Shown in pieces: positions 1 through 8,745 of a stretch of DNA of 36,855 nucleotides (its first letter is position 1; each line of letters begins with the position of its first letter). The notes beneath the pieces were generated by a model. The model had not been told where the DNA came from. It ran no database searches and saw only the letters and a list, made by a program, of their open reading frames with translations. Location of the stretch: the NCBI GenBank assembly GCA_031292755.1, contig JARLGM010000055.1, forward strand, positions 1-36,855. Direction: 5' to 3'. Position numbers and translations under genes: made by a program. Source of the stretch: Candidatus Sulfopaludibacter sp. GTDB taxonomy: Bacteria; Acidobacteriota; Terriglobia; Bryobacterales; Bryobacteraceae.

Positions 1-1612
1 AGTTTTCGTGAGCCAGGTAGACGCCGTCTTTGACGGGGAGCGCGGCGAGTCCGGTGCGCACTTTGTCCCACCCGGCATTCCGGGGCATGCCCAGGCGCGT
101 ACGCCAGCGCTGGGCCACTTCCAGGGCATCGGCCCAGTATTCGAGTTCGAAGGTGGGGTTCCAGGTTTCGCGCGGCGGATGGTTTTCCTGCGCCGGGATC
201 ACCGGAGGGCCCAGCACGTAACGGTTCGTCGCCGGATCGTAGTGCGCGAACGACGCCATGAAATCGGCGGACGCGAAGACGATGTCGCGGTGGCGAGCCA
301 GGGTTTGCGGCGCCGGGTGGGCACGGTAGCACCACTCGGCCATGTGGATGGGGTGGGGCTGCTGCCAGATGAGCAGGGGGCCGATGGGCGAAGGGCTGTC
401 GCGGCCATCGGGCGCGGTCATTTTGGGCCAGCGTGCGCCGGCATAGCCCTGCTGCTCCGCCCATGCGCGAGCAGACGGCAGAATGCCGGCGTACCAGCCC
501 AGGCTGCGTTCCAGGAGCGGCGCGCGCCCCCAAGCCGCGAAATGGGCGGCGTGCCAGTAGTGCATTTCCAGGTGGAATTTACCGTACCAACTGTTGCAGG
601 TGAGGCCGGTCTCCTGCGGCGGCAGTGACCCGGCGCACTGGATGCGCGTCTGGTATTGAGACAGCACGACGCGGCGTTCGAGTTCGGGCGATGCGGAAAG
701 GTCGATGGCGCCGCCGCTGTTCCAGAATTCGGGCCAACCGGCGCGGCTCGCGGCGAAGGCTCCGGCGGCGTCCACGCCCGCGCCCTGAAAGCCGCAAACC
801 AATGCCAGTCTTTCTCCCGTGGGGCGCAGCACAAAGCGGTGCGGACCTTCGCGTTTCATTCCGGCAGGCGCCTGCCACGCAATGCTGACGGAGTAACGGT
901 CGCGATCCAGCTCGCGTGCGATATCGAGGTGCTGCGGCCCGTGGGCGGTCTCCGTGCTCCGGTGGCGTTCCGGGTGCGTCCAATCGGCGGCGTTCATGTT
1001 GCCCGAGCCGTACGGAAACTCGAACGCCACGGCGAGCGGAGCATTCACCGTGACGGCCAGCAGGTCGCGCGTGGGATGACAGCAGGTCTCGACTACGACA
1101 TCACGGCCCTGGTAGCGGAATTCGCTGCGCAGCACGCCGGTCCACAGGTCGAGCGTCTGCCTGATGTTGCCGATGTCCGCCGGATCGTCGATGAGGAAGC
1201 CGATCTTTCCCAGGTGCAGCCGGTGGGGATTTTCGCGGAGCCAGTCGTACAACTGCTTCTGGCCGGTGGAACTGGTGGGATAGCCGACCTTGCGCCCGAA
1301 GGTGTCGTATTCCGTCAGACGGAAATCGGCGAATGTCTGGCCAGTCGGATTGGGAATGGTATGCCAGCCCCATTGGGACATGGTGCAGAGCGGCATGTGA
1401 GTGTCGTAGAGTAGCGGAAAGGTCTGCAGGCCGGTGACGTCGGCGGTAAACGCGAATTCCCCGTTGCCGACCGAAAGCGGCGAGCGCGGATCGATGGCGG
1501 TGAAGGTGGGGTTGTGGCGCGAAACGACCGCGCGCCGGTCGATACGCGGTGCGGATTGCGCCGCCAGAGCGGTGGGCACGGCGGCCAGAAAGTGACGCCG
1601 GGATAGAGTCAT
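1..1612 (-). CDS. Tat-exported six-hairpin glycosidase-like protein, 3' end cut by window edge
   Basis: The frame is open from an ATG at 1612 to the left edge, giving about 537 residues without a stop, so the C-terminus is missing. The N-terminus MTLSRRHFLAAVPTALAA is a Tat-type leader (SRRHFL), implying folded export to the periplasm. The body has features of (alpha/alpha)6 glycoside hydrolases of the GH65/ATH1-like group: an N-terminal beta-rich part containing SPLSVGNGEFAFTADVTG, then helical-barrel motifs such as NSWYGKFHLEMHYWH and ARWPKM, and later IPAQENHPPRETWNPTFELEYW. The likely role is hydrolysis or phosphorolysis of an alpha-linked sugar or glycan; substrate cannot be read. The start lies one base after the stop of the upstream propeller gene, so it is probably the third gene of an operon. 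Family assignment is by motif memory; the fold is fairly secure, the activity is not. Confidence 0.72.
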   Translation of the reverse strand, partial: MTLSRRHFLAAVPTALAAQSAPRIDRRAVVSRHNPTFTAIDPRSPLSVGNGEFAFTADVTGLQTFPLLYDTHMPLCTMSQWGWHTIPNPTGQTFADFRLTEYDTFGRKVGYPTSSTGQKQLYDWLRENPHRLHLGKIGFLIDDPADIGNIRQTLDLWTGVLRSEFRYQGRDVVVETCCHPTRDLLAVTVNAPLAVAFEFPYGSGNMNAADWTHPERHRSTETAHGPQHLDIARELDRDRYSVSIAWQAPAGMKREGPHRFVLRPTGERLALVCGFQGAGVDAAGAFAASRAGWPEFWNSGGAIDLSASPELERRVVLSQYQTRIQCAGSLPPQETGLTCNSWYGKFHLEMHYWHAAHFAAWGRAPLLERSLGWYAGILPSARAWAEQQGYAGARWPKMTAPDGRDSPSPIGPLLIWQQPHPIHMAEWCYRAHPAPQTLARHRDIVFASADFMASFAHYDPATNRYVLGPPVIPAQENHPPRETWNPTFELEYWADALEVAQRWRTRLGMPRNAGWDKVRTGLAALPVKDGVYLAHEN

Positions 1613-1613
1613 G

Positions 1614-3884
1614 CTACTTCAGCACTACTTTGGCGGTGCCGGTGTTGTTGGCGCTATCGGCCACACGAATCACGACCAGGTGCTCACCGGCGGGTAGACC
1701 TGTCAGGTCGAGCACGAATTTCTCACGCTGCGAATCGATCACGCCGTCGGCCGCTTCCACGGGAACCCAGGCCTGCGCATCCAGGGAATATTCGCAGCGG
1801 CGCAGGGGCGAGGCGGCGTCGGAGGCCTGCCATTCGATGCGGGCAGTCCCGGCAGAATAGTGCGTGGCGCCGAGAGCGATGGTGGGCGGCGTGTTATCGA
1901 TCATCACCGGCGCGCTTACCAATTGCGCGTCGCGCGCGGACGAAGGCGGGTTGGATTCGCGATCGGAAGCGGTGACCCGGAAATAGTATTTGCCGTCGGC
2001 GAGCACGTCGGCATCGAAGGTAAGGCTGTTGTCGTGGGATGCGGATTTGAGAAGCTTCCACTGGGTTTCGTCTTCGCCGCGGAAGTATACGGCGTATACC
2101 AGGCGATCGCCATCGGGATCTTCCGCCTGCCAGGTGAGGGTGATCTGCTGCGTGGAGGCGCGCGAGAGTGTCTGGGTGGGTGTGCCGGCGGAGGTAGAGG
2201 GGCCGGTGTCTCCGGAATCGGTGACGGTCACGCTATAAGCGGCGGATGGAGCCGCCGTCGCGGTGCGGGCCGCCTGCCCGCTGGGAACGGACTGGGTGAT
2301 TACGTTGATGCTGTGGATCACCGGCGGCGAGTTTTGCGGCAGGTAGGCCAGCGTTACGCTGTTGAGTAGCGGCGTAGCACCGCCAGTGCCGGTCATCTCG
2401 GCTTTCCACTCGATGAAGCGCGAGTTGGGGCTGGGGATGCGCGAGCCGGCGGGATCCGTGAGGGGCTCGGACCAGTCGCTCCAGGTGCGATCCGGCTTGG
2501 CCGAATTGCCGGAGCGGGTGCGGAAGGTTAATCCGCAACCGGACGGCAGGTCGGCGCGCCAACTGATACTGCCCCATCGCGATGCGGTGCCGGAATCGTG
2601 CACCGGCGCTTCGTAGGAGCCGCTCGGTCCGGGCCCTTCTCCCAGGCGGAAGATGCGGCCCATGTTGCCGGTAGCCGCGAGGATGGAATGATCGGAAGGC
2701 AGCAGGCGGGTGGTTTCGCCTTCCTTGGTTTCCATCACCAGGGTGACCCGGCGATCCGGCGCCAGACCATAGATGCGCCCGTTCTGATCGGTGGAAAAGA
2801 GAATCTGCTTTTCCAGCGCCAGCACGTCGTACACGTTCTCTTCTTTGGAACTCCACAGCGTCTCGACGGTGTTATCGGGATTGATGCGGTAGACCGCGGA
2901 TTTTTCGACGCCGCTCACGTCTACCGCCGGACTGGTCTGACCGGTGGTCTGGACGGCAGCTCCGGGGATAGGCTGCGCGGGAGCCGCGGCGGGTGGCTTG
3001 ATCTCGGCTCCGGGAGCGTTGCTCTGCGCTTCCACCGTAATGGTCGTGGTCACGGCAGTGCCGCTGTTGGAAGTGAGGTTCTGCGATGCCTGGGCGGCGG
3101 CCTGCGTCTGTTTGGCGATGGAGCCACCGAGGGCCGCTGCGTAGACGGTGCCGTCCGGCATGGGCACGATGGCGCGGATCTCCGGCAGGCTGGCGTCGTA
3201 CAGCACAAAAGCTTTATCTTTGGCGGAAATGCGGTAAAGGATGCCGTTGGGTTCGGTGCCGGCCAGCAGCCGACCCGCGGAATCCATGGCGAGGCCGGTG
3301 ATGTGGGATTGGCCGGTTTCGTAATAAAGGTCGCCCTTACCGGGGCCTTCGACGCGATAAATTTTGCCCTGATCGCCGGTGCCGACGTAGAGGACGCCAT
3401 CGGAAGCTACGGCGAGCGACCAGATGTAGCGGGCATTGGGCGCGAAGTATTCGGTGGCCGTGCCGCCTTCGATGCGATACACTTTGCCTTCGGGAGAGGT
3501 GCCGGCGTAGACGATGCCGGCCTGGTCAACCGCGACGGCGAAAACCTCGGGCTGCTCCGCGGTCCACAGTAACGAAGACTTACCGGCGGGATCGATGCGG
3601 TAAACGCGCCCGCGGTTGCCGGTGGCGGCATAGAGCGAGCCATCCGGTGCTTCGGCAACGCTCCAGATCACCGGTTGATCGGAGGAGAAGATGGTGTCGA
3701 GCTTGGGCGCGAGCGACAGGCGGCCTTCGCGGCTGAGCGAGATACCGGTGAAACGTCCGCGAATGAAATCATTGTACGAATTCATTTCCCAGGCGGCGGT
3801 GCCGCTGGCGAAAGCTCCTGGAGACGTACCGATGAGCATTGCCGCGATCAGAGCGCGGCCCGGGTGGCGCATGAGAGCAATCAT
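1614..3884 (-). CDS. secreted beta-propeller protein with C-terminal Ig/FN3-like domains
   Basis: This 756-residue protein has a signal peptide (hydrophobic stretch ending near AFASG, residue ~27). Residues ~65-270 contain at least five propeller-like repeats of the form LYAATGNRGRVYRI, VYAGTSPEGKVYRI, LYVGTGDQGKIYRV and LLAGTEPNGILYRI. An Ala/Pro/Thr-rich linker near 270-330 precedes more propeller blades (SAVYRINPDN, ILFSTDQNGRIYGL). The last ~300 residues hold beta-sandwich modules with WSDWSEPL, ITLTWQAEDPDGDRLVYAVY and ARIEWQASDAASPL. No catalytic motif is visible, so a structural or ligand-sensing extracytoplasmic role is inferred. Its ATG overlaps the TGA of the S55-like gene in an ATGA junction (3881-3884), so translation is probably coupled. 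The Shine-Dalgarno-like AAGGA just before the first ATG would suit the second Met (codon 5) better. Confidence 0.75.
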   Translation of the reverse strand: MIALMRHPGRALIAAMLIGTSPGAFASGTAAWEMNSYNDFIRGRFTGISLSREGRLSLAPKLDTIFSSDQPVIWSVAEAPDGSLYAATGNRGRVYRIDPAGKSSLLWTAEQPEVFAVAVDQAGIVYAGTSPEGKVYRIEGGTATEYFAPNARYIWSLAVASDGVLYVGTGDQGKIYRVEGPGKGDLYYETGQSHITGLAMDSAGRLLAGTEPNGILYRISAKDKAFVLYDASLPEIRAIVPMPDGTVYAAALGGSIAKQTQAAAQASQNLTSNSGTAVTTTITVEAQSNAPGAEIKPPAAAPAQPIPGAAVQTTGQTSPAVDVSGVEKSAVYRINPDNTVETLWSSKEENVYDVLALEKQILFSTDQNGRIYGLAPDRRVTLVMETKEGETTRLLPSDHSILAATGNMGRIFRLGEGPGPSGSYEAPVHDSGTASRWGSISWRADLPSGCGLTFRTRSGNSAKPDRTWSDWSEPLTDPAGSRIPSPNSRFIEWKAEMTGTGGATPLLNSVTLAYLPQNSPPVIHSINVITQSVPSGQAARTATAAPSAAYSVTVTDSGDTGPSTSAGTPTQTLSRASTQQITLTWQAEDPDGDRLVYAVYFRGEDETQWKLLKSASHDNSLTFDADVLADGKYYFRVTASDRESNPPSSARDAQLVSAPVMIDNTPPTIALGATHYSAGTARIEWQASDAASPLRRCEYSLDAQAWVPVEAADGVIDSQREKFVLDLTGLPAGEHLVVIRVADSANNTGTAKVVLK

Positions 3885-5665
3885 TCCTTAACTTCCACCT
3901 GAATGGTTTTGACGCCGGAGATGACCATGCCGCCTCCATCGATTTCCATCTCCGCGATTTTGGAGTTGCGCAACTGGATGATACCCGCCTGGCTGGTCTG
4001 CGAACCTTCGAGGATGAGGGCGATGGAAGCGGGCGGGGCCGGCAGATCGGCGCCTTCGAGTTGGAAATTGGGCTCGGCGCGCCAGACGCGGACGTAGACC
4101 TTGGTGTTGGGGTGAAGATCGTTGACCGAGGTGATCAACTGGCCCGGCGTGCGCGGACTGGCGGTGAGGATCTGGCGAAAGTCGCTGAGGTTGGCGGTGT
4201 TGGCATCGGAGACGGTGAAGTACACAGGTCCGGTCTCGGCGCCAATGGGCACCGGATACTCCAGGTGGCGTACGGTTTCGGCGCCGTTTTCGCCGGTGAG
4301 GAGAATGCTCAACTGGACCTTCTCGCCCGGGCGAACCTCGCCATGGGAAGCCGTCACGGAATCGATGGTGAGCTGCTTTTTCTGGTCGAAGGCTTCGATC
4401 CTGAGCGCCACCTTCTTCAATTTGAGCGCTGCAAAGCCGCTTTGCATTACGTAGGCCAGGGGAATGGCGGTGTTGAGCGAGACCTGCATGGCGGCGCCGT
4501 TATCGGCGGCGAACATATTGTTCAGCTTTACCGGAGCGGGCGCGTTCTGAAATTCGATTTCGCCGCTGACGCGCAGGGACGCGGCGCCCACCGTGCGCTC
4601 GGTGGAATCGATGGCGGAGTAGACGGCCATCTGCATGAGCAGCGGCGAGAGCAGCGGATCGTCGACCATCTGCATCTGGTAGTTTTCGATGGGGAGACTG
4701 CCGCGCGAGATGCCGACGGAGACCGGCACCATGGCGGCGCGCTTGCCGAGTTCGCCGGTGATGGCGGTGTTGCGGTCCTGGTACACGGTGCCCATCCATT
4801 CTTTGGATGTGGCGAGTTTGAAGGACGTGTTGACGTTGGGCAGGAGCGTGATCACTTCCGCACGCGCGAAGGGCAGCGCGGTGGCGCCGATATCGAGGAA
4901 GCGATGGCCGAATGCGTAGATGCGGGAACCATCGATGTAGGTGACGGTGCCGGCGGCGCCGACGCTGAGGTCGCCGGCCATCAACTGAACGGAGATCATG
5001 GAGCCGGGATGCACGTCGGCGGGGTTGCCCATCCGGTTCTGGAGATCGGAACCCATCGTGATGGCTTGGCGTGGTTCGAGGCCGAGGGTGCGGAGTTGAG
5101 GGGCGAAGGCGTCGAGCGTGGCGCGGCTGAATCCTCCGAAGGACAGAGGCGTGGCAATTTCGATCATGCGGTCGCTGCTTGTGGGCTGGGCGGGCTCGCG
5201 CGGGGCGAGCGTGCGGGTGAGATCGTGCGCTGCCAGGGCGAGCGCCAGACGGCGGTTATTTGCGGCAGCGGGAGTTGTGGAAGCGATGGCGGAGGGCCGG
5301 ACCATGTCCTCGATAGGGCGGATGGCGGCGATTGGGTCCTTGGCGAAGGGGAAGGCCATGGCGACCGCGCCGGCGAGCTTGCCATCGATGTAGACAGGAC
5401 TGCCGCTCATGCCTTCCATCACGCCGGTATGTTCGAGGGGGCCACCGGAGAGCCGCGCGAGGATGAGGGATTCTTTGGGGCCGAAGTTGTCGAGAACGCC
5501 TAGAATTTCGACGCTGAATTCTTCGATGCGATCACCGGAGAAGACGGTACGGCCGGTGCCGTGCATGCCGGGTCGAATGTCCTTCAGGTGGAAGAAGGAG
5601 GACGGCGTTTGGGCGGGCAGAGAGAACGCGAGCACCAGGAACGCAGGCAGGGAAAAGCGAGGCAC
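3881..5665 (-). CDS. SpoIVB/S55-like peptidase domain protein, secreted
   Basis: With the GTG at 5665 the product is 594 residues. It begins with a signal peptide (VPRFSLPAFLVLAFSLPAQT). Residues ~30-120 match the SpoIVB peptidase S55 family: RPGMHGTGRTVFSGDRIEEF, then GVMEGMSGSPVY with the serine of the GMSGSP motif near 87-89. A later YAFGHRFLDIG motif is also typical of these proteins. The C-terminal ~300 residues are beta-rich and unassigned. In Bacillus SpoIVB is a signalling protease; in this non-sporulating context the target is unknown. Start choice: in-frame TTG at 5740 and ATG at 5701 are possible, but they add an acidic N-terminus unsuited to a signal peptide. A TACAAT box six bases before the GTG suits a leaderless start. 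First gene of a three-gene operon. Confidence 0.75.
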   Translation of the reverse strand: MPRFSLPAFLVLAFSLPAQTPSSFFHLKDIRPGMHGTGRTVFSGDRIEEFSVEILGVLDNFGPKESLILARLSGGPLEHTGVMEGMSGSPVYIDGKLAGAVAMAFPFAKDPIAAIRPIEDMVRPSAIASTTPAAANNRRLALALAAHDLTRTLAPREPAQPTSSDRMIEIATPLSFGGFSRATLDAFAPQLRTLGLEPRQAITMGSDLQNRMGNPADVHPGSMISVQLMAGDLSVGAAGTVTYIDGSRIYAFGHRFLDIGATALPFARAEVITLLPNVNTSFKLATSKEWMGTVYQDRNTAITGELGKRAAMVPVSVGISRGSLPIENYQMQMVDDPLLSPLLMQMAVYSAIDSTERTVGAASLRVSGEIEFQNAPAPVKLNNMFAADNGAAMQVSLNTAIPLAYVMQSGFAALKLKKVALRIEAFDQKKQLTIDSVTASHGEVRPGEKVQLSILLTGENGAETVRHLEYPVPIGAETGPVYFTVSDANTANLSDFRQILTASPRTPGQLITSVNDLHPNTKVYVRVWRAEPNFQLEGADLPAPPASIALILEGSQTSQAGIIQLRNSKIAEMEIDGGGMVISGVKTIQVEVKE

Positions 5666-5671
5666 ACCACT

Positions 5672-5677
5672 ATTGTA
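5672..5677 (-). promoter_or_regulatory. putative -10 box for the S55-like gene
   Basis: On the minus strand a TACAAT hexamer ends six bases before the GTG at 5665, with no Shine-Dalgarno sequence between. This spacing would place the transcription start at or next to the start codon. No convincing -35 was seen. Inference from sequence only. Confidence 0.4.
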
Positions 5678-5757
5678 ATCGCGGGGGAAAGGATCATGCA
5701 TGCCGCGGCTGCGCGGCTGGTCGAGTAGGCGGCGGCCCAAAGAGGTAGGCTGGATGA

Positions 5758-6837
5758 GTGAAAATGATTCCGCGGATCGCGGCCGTTCTTCTCTTCGTGA
5801 CGGCGGGCGCCACCCAACAAGCCTCCCGGCCGCCCGATATGATTTTGACCAACGACCTGCTGGAGTTGACGATCCTGGGGACCGGCGGCACGTTTTCCAA
5901 ACTGTTGCTACGCGATGGGGAGCCTGTCAGTCCGCTGGCGTCGATCGGTCATTTTCTTGCGTTGGATGGCTTCGGCGCGCCGTCGGAACAAGAGCGCGCC
6001 GCGGGCATGCCCTTTCATGGAGAAGCGTCCAAGCAGGCGGTAAAGGTGATCGCGTCGCAGAACTCCGGGCCCGTGCGCTCGCTCACACTCCAGACTCTGC
6101 TTCCGCTCGCGCAGGAATCTCTCACGCGAAAGGTCGAGATGGTGGAGGGTGAGCAGGTCGTCTACGTCACCAGCGACCTCGAAAGCGGGATGGCCGTGGA
6201 CCGGCCTTTTTCGTGGGCGGAGCACGCCACCATCGGCCCTCCCTTCCTCGAGAAAGGGAAAACCGTGGTGGATATGCCCGCGCTGAATTGCCGGGTGCGG
6301 CCGTTCAAGCCCGGAGCAATTCCGGGGCGGTTGGCGTACGAACGCGATTTCCAATGGCCCCTGGCGCCCACCAAAGACAACGGGCAGGCCGACCTGCGGC
6401 TGGTGCCGGCAGACAACAACTATCTGGACCTGGCCAGTTGTCAAATGGACCCGAAGCGGAAGTTGGCGTTCGTCACGGCGCTCCATTTGGACAAGCATCT
6501 CCTGTTCGGATATGTTTTCCGGCGGCAGGATTATCCTTGGCTGATGAGTTGGATGAACTACACCGGCGACAGCCGGGCGGCGCGCGGCATGGAATTTTCC
6601 ACGCAACCCTTCGATATTTCCCACCGGGAGACCGTGGCCATGAGCCCGCTGTTCGGCACACCCACATTCCGCTGGCTGCCGGCAAAAGCCCGGCTTCAGA
6701 CGCGGTTTCTGCTGTTCTATGCGAGGGCGCCCGAGGGATTCACGCGGGTCGATGACGTTGTGCTGGAGGGCGGGAAACTCACCATCGTGGACCGGTCGGG
6801 GCTGCGGTTGGTACTGCCGGCTTCGCGCGAACTGTAG
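5758..6837 (+). CDS. exported galactose-mutarotase-fold-like protein
   Basis: The 359-residue protein starts with GTG AAA ATG, so the true start is 5758 or the ATG at 5764; a GAGGT sequence lies ~12 bases upstream. Residues 1-22 form a signal peptide (IPRIAAVLLFVTAGATQQ). The sequence after it (LTNDLLELTILGTGGTFSKL, then GHFLALDGFG and WAEHATIGPPFL) has the shape of galactose-mutarotase-like/DUF4432-like proteins: a beta-sandwich with conserved His and Glu positions. The substrate is probably a sugar, but a mutarotase reaction is not demonstrated. The gene is divergent from the S55-like operon with only ~90 bp between starts, and is followed in the same direction by the amidase. Confidence 0.6.
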   Translation: MKMIPRIAAVLLFVTAGATQQASRPPDMILTNDLLELTILGTGGTFSKLLLRDGEPVSPLASIGHFLALDGFGAPSEQERAAGMPFHGEASKQAVKVIASQNSGPVRSLTLQTLLPLAQESLTRKVEMVEGEQVVYVTSDLESGMAVDRPFSWAEHATIGPPFLEKGKTVVDMPALNCRVRPFKPGAIPGRLAYERDFQWPLAPTKDNGQADLRLVPADNNYLDLASCQMDPKRKLAFVTALHLDKHLLFGYVFRRQDYPWLMSWMNYTGDSRAARGMEFSTQPFDISHRETVAMSPLFGTPTFRWLPAKARLQTRFLLFYARAPEGFTRVDDVVLEGGKLTIVDRSGLRLVLPASREL

Positions 6838-6908
6838 ACTGAAACTCGGGAAAACGGCGACGACTGTGGGTGTTGTGCAAGCTGAAGACGCTGCCGCCGA
6901 AACCGCGC

Positions 6909-6914
6909 CATAAT
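6909..6914 (+). promoter_or_regulatory. putative -10 box for the amidase gene
   Basis: CATAAT lies six bases before the ATG at 6921, and there is no Shine-Dalgarno sequence in the gap. The same arrangement occurs before several other genes of the window. Confidence 0.4.
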
Positions 6915-6920
6915 CTATCA

Positions 6921-8468
6921 ATGACCCGCTTGCCCGCATGTCTGATGATGGCCGCCGCGCTCGCTTCCGCGCAGAGCGCCGCTCCGTTCGAAGTGGAAGA
7001 AGCCACCATTGCCCAGGTCCACGAGGCCATGAAGGCGGGGCGTCTGACGTGCCGCGCTCTGGTGGGCCAATACCTGAAGCGGATCGAGGCGTACGACAAG
7101 AATGGCCCCGCCATCAATTCGCTGGTGGTGTTGAATCCTTATGCGGAAAAGCAGGCCGAGGATCTGGATCGCCTTTTCGCGCGGAGCGGCTTTGTCGGGC
7201 CGTTGCACTGCGTGCCGGTCATCGTCAAAGACAATTTCCAGACCGAAGGTCTGCAAACCACCGATGGCGCGCTGGCACTGGCGGGCTTCCTTCCCGCCAA
7301 AGACGCTCATGAGGTGAAGCGCGTGAAGGGGGCGGGCGCCATTGTGCTGGCCAAGAGCAACATGGCGGAGTGGGCTTTCAGTCCCTATGAAACGGTGAAT
7401 TCCATCCTGCCGGGCTACACGCGCAATCCCTACGCGCTGGACCGGGTGACGGCCGGGTCGAGCGGCGGCACGGCGGCATCGGTGGCCGCGAGCCTGGGGC
7501 TGGTGGGGCTGGGCAGCGATACCGGCAATTCGATTCGCGGCCCCTCATCGCACCAGGCTCTGGTGGGGATCCGGTCGACCATGGGGCTCACCAGCCGCGC
7601 CGGGGTGATGCCGCTGAGTTTGCTGGCGGATATCGCGGGACCGATGGCGCGCACGGTGGAAGATGCCGCGCGGGTGTTCCAGGTGATTGTGGGTTCCGAT
7701 CCGGACGACCCGGTGACGGCGGCGGCGAGCGCGCATCTGCCGCAGGATTACCTGGCCGCGCTGGATCGCAACGGATTGCAGGGCGCGACGATCGGCGTGC
7801 TGCACCAGGCGTACGAGCGGCCTACCGCCGATCCGGAAATCGTCCGCATCTTCATGACCGCGGTGGAGGATCTGCGGCGGGCGGGGGCGACCATCGTGGA
7901 TCCGGCGGCGGTGGAGGGGCTCGACGGCATCCGCCGGGCGCGCGAGGCGGGTCCGTGCATGGGGTTCAAGTACGATTTAAATCGTTACCTGGCGGCGCAG
8001 GGCGATCGCGTGCCGGTGAAGAGCCTGGCCGAGATCATCCGCTCCGGGCGGTATCATCCGTCCAACCAGGCGCGACTTGAAAACGCCGAAAAAGGGCCGG
8101 AGAACGGTCCCGAATCGGCAGGCTGCCAGGCGGATACGGCTTATCGCGAGAAGGTGCGCGAGGCGGTGCTGCAGACGATGGATAAGCTGAAGCTGGACGC
8201 ATTCGTGTATCCGACATGGAGCAACCCGCCGCGGCTGATCGGCGATTTGAATACGCCGCACGGGGATAACAGCCAGTTCTATTCGCCCACGACCGGGTTT
8301 CCGGCGATCAACGTACCCATGGGTTACTCGCGCGGCGGCACCCTGCCGGCGGGTATGACGATTTACGGGCGCGCGTGGAGCGAGGCGAAATTGATCAAAT
8401 ACGCTTACGCCTACGAGCAGGCCACGCATCACCGGCGCGCGCCGGCGAGCACGCCGCCGCTGCGGTGA
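6921..8468 (+). CDS. exported amidase signature family hydrolase
   Basis: The product from the ATG at 6921 is 515 residues, normal for the amidase signature family. A signal peptide (MTRLPACLMMAAALASAQSA) indicates export. The Ser-cisSer-Lys triad is complete: Lys103 in VPVIVKDN, cis-Ser181 in TAGSSGGTAA and nucleophile Ser204 in GSDTGNSIRGP. The usual GSDTGGS has Asn in place of the second Gly. The C-terminal part contains the substrate-gate region and ends YAYEQATHHRRAP. It should hydrolyse an amide bond, but the substrate is unknown; the signal peptide argues against a GatA role in tRNA amidation. An in-frame upstream start at 6870 would precede the signal peptide with a basic stretch and is less likely. 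Confidence 0.88.
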   Translation: MTRLPACLMMAAALASAQSAAPFEVEEATIAQVHEAMKAGRLTCRALVGQYLKRIEAYDKNGPAINSLVVLNPYAEKQAEDLDRLFARSGFVGPLHCVPVIVKDNFQTEGLQTTDGALALAGFLPAKDAHEVKRVKGAGAIVLAKSNMAEWAFSPYETVNSILPGYTRNPYALDRVTAGSSGGTAASVAASLGLVGLGSDTGNSIRGPSSHQALVGIRSTMGLTSRAGVMPLSLLADIAGPMARTVEDAARVFQVIVGSDPDDPVTAAASAHLPQDYLAALDRNGLQGATIGVLHQAYERPTADPEIVRIFMTAVEDLRRAGATIVDPAAVEGLDGIRRAREAGPCMGFKYDLNRYLAAQGDRVPVKSLAEIIRSGRYHPSNQARLENAEKGPENGPESAGCQADTAYREKVREAVLQTMDKLKLDAFVYPTWSNPPRLIGDLNTPHGDNSQFYSPTTGFPAINVPMGYSRGGTLPAGMTIYGRAWSEAKLIKYAYAYEQATHHRRAPASTPPLR

Positions 8469-8488
8469 ACGAACCGGAGGAGGCCGAG

Positions 8489-8605
8489 GTGAGTACTTAC
8501 CTGGAACGGCGGAGCCAGGAGGCTCAGGGGATCAAGCAGGCCAATGAGTCCAACTGGCAGCCGGAAGGAATCCGCGCTCGATTTCTGGCGCGGCGGCAGT
8601 TGTAG
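8489..8605 (+). CDS. 38-residue ORF, possible antitoxin remnant
   Basis: A strong Shine-Dalgarno (GGAGGAGG, 8476-8483) lies five bases before the GTG at 8489. The ORF encodes a charged, helix-prone peptide (MSTYLERRSQEAQGIKQA then ESNWQPEGIRARFLARRQL). Its TAG overlaps the GTG of the following DUF5615-like fragment (TAGTG). Tight coupling to a PIN-like toxin fragment suggests a partner role, but no antitoxin family is recognised, so this is inference. It starts only 20 bases after the amidase stop and could be read through from that gene. Confidence 0.4.
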   Translation: MSTYLERRSQEAQGIKQANESNWQPEGIRARFLARRQL

Positions 8606-8655
8606 TGTTGCGCTGGTTGGCTGACGAAAATTTCAATAACAATGTGGCGAACCAA
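8605..8655 (+). pseudogene. truncated DUF5615 (PIN-like) toxin start
   Basis: The first residues from the GTG at 8605, MLRWLADENFNNNVANQ, match the start of DUF5615 PIN-like proteins, whose hallmark is a Leu-Ala-Asp-Glu-Asn-Phe segment carrying the first acidic active-site residues. After ~16 codons similarity stops and the frame runs on into unrelated sequence, so the ~100-residue domain is missing. The boundary given is approximate. DUF5615 proteins usually form the toxin half of a two-gene module, which fits the coupled small ORF upstream. Recognition rests on a short stretch. Confidence 0.4.
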
Positions 8656-8698
8656 TGCCTGGAGTTTTTCGAGGTGAGCCCGACCGGCCGCAACGCCC

Positions 8699-8745
8699 GA
8701 TGCTTACGCCTACGAGCAGGCGGCGCACGTCACTCATGCCGCAAC
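8699..8745 (+). pseudogene. orphan amidase C-terminal scrap
   Basis: Read from 8699, the codons give DAYAYEQAAHVTHAATLG, which resembles the amidase end YAYEQATHHRR at 8401-8433. Twenty bases (8702-8721) are identical to 8403-8422 in the amidase gene. No other amidase sequence surrounds it, so it is a leftover of a second amidase or of a partial duplication. The end of the permease gene on the other strand (8730) lies inside the scrap. Confidence 0.45.

Noticed and set aside
4061..5503. 480-codon open frame antisense to the S55-like gene, and a 633-codon one (26053-27954) antisense to mrdA
   Set aside because: Both are codon-mirror shadows of well-supported genes.
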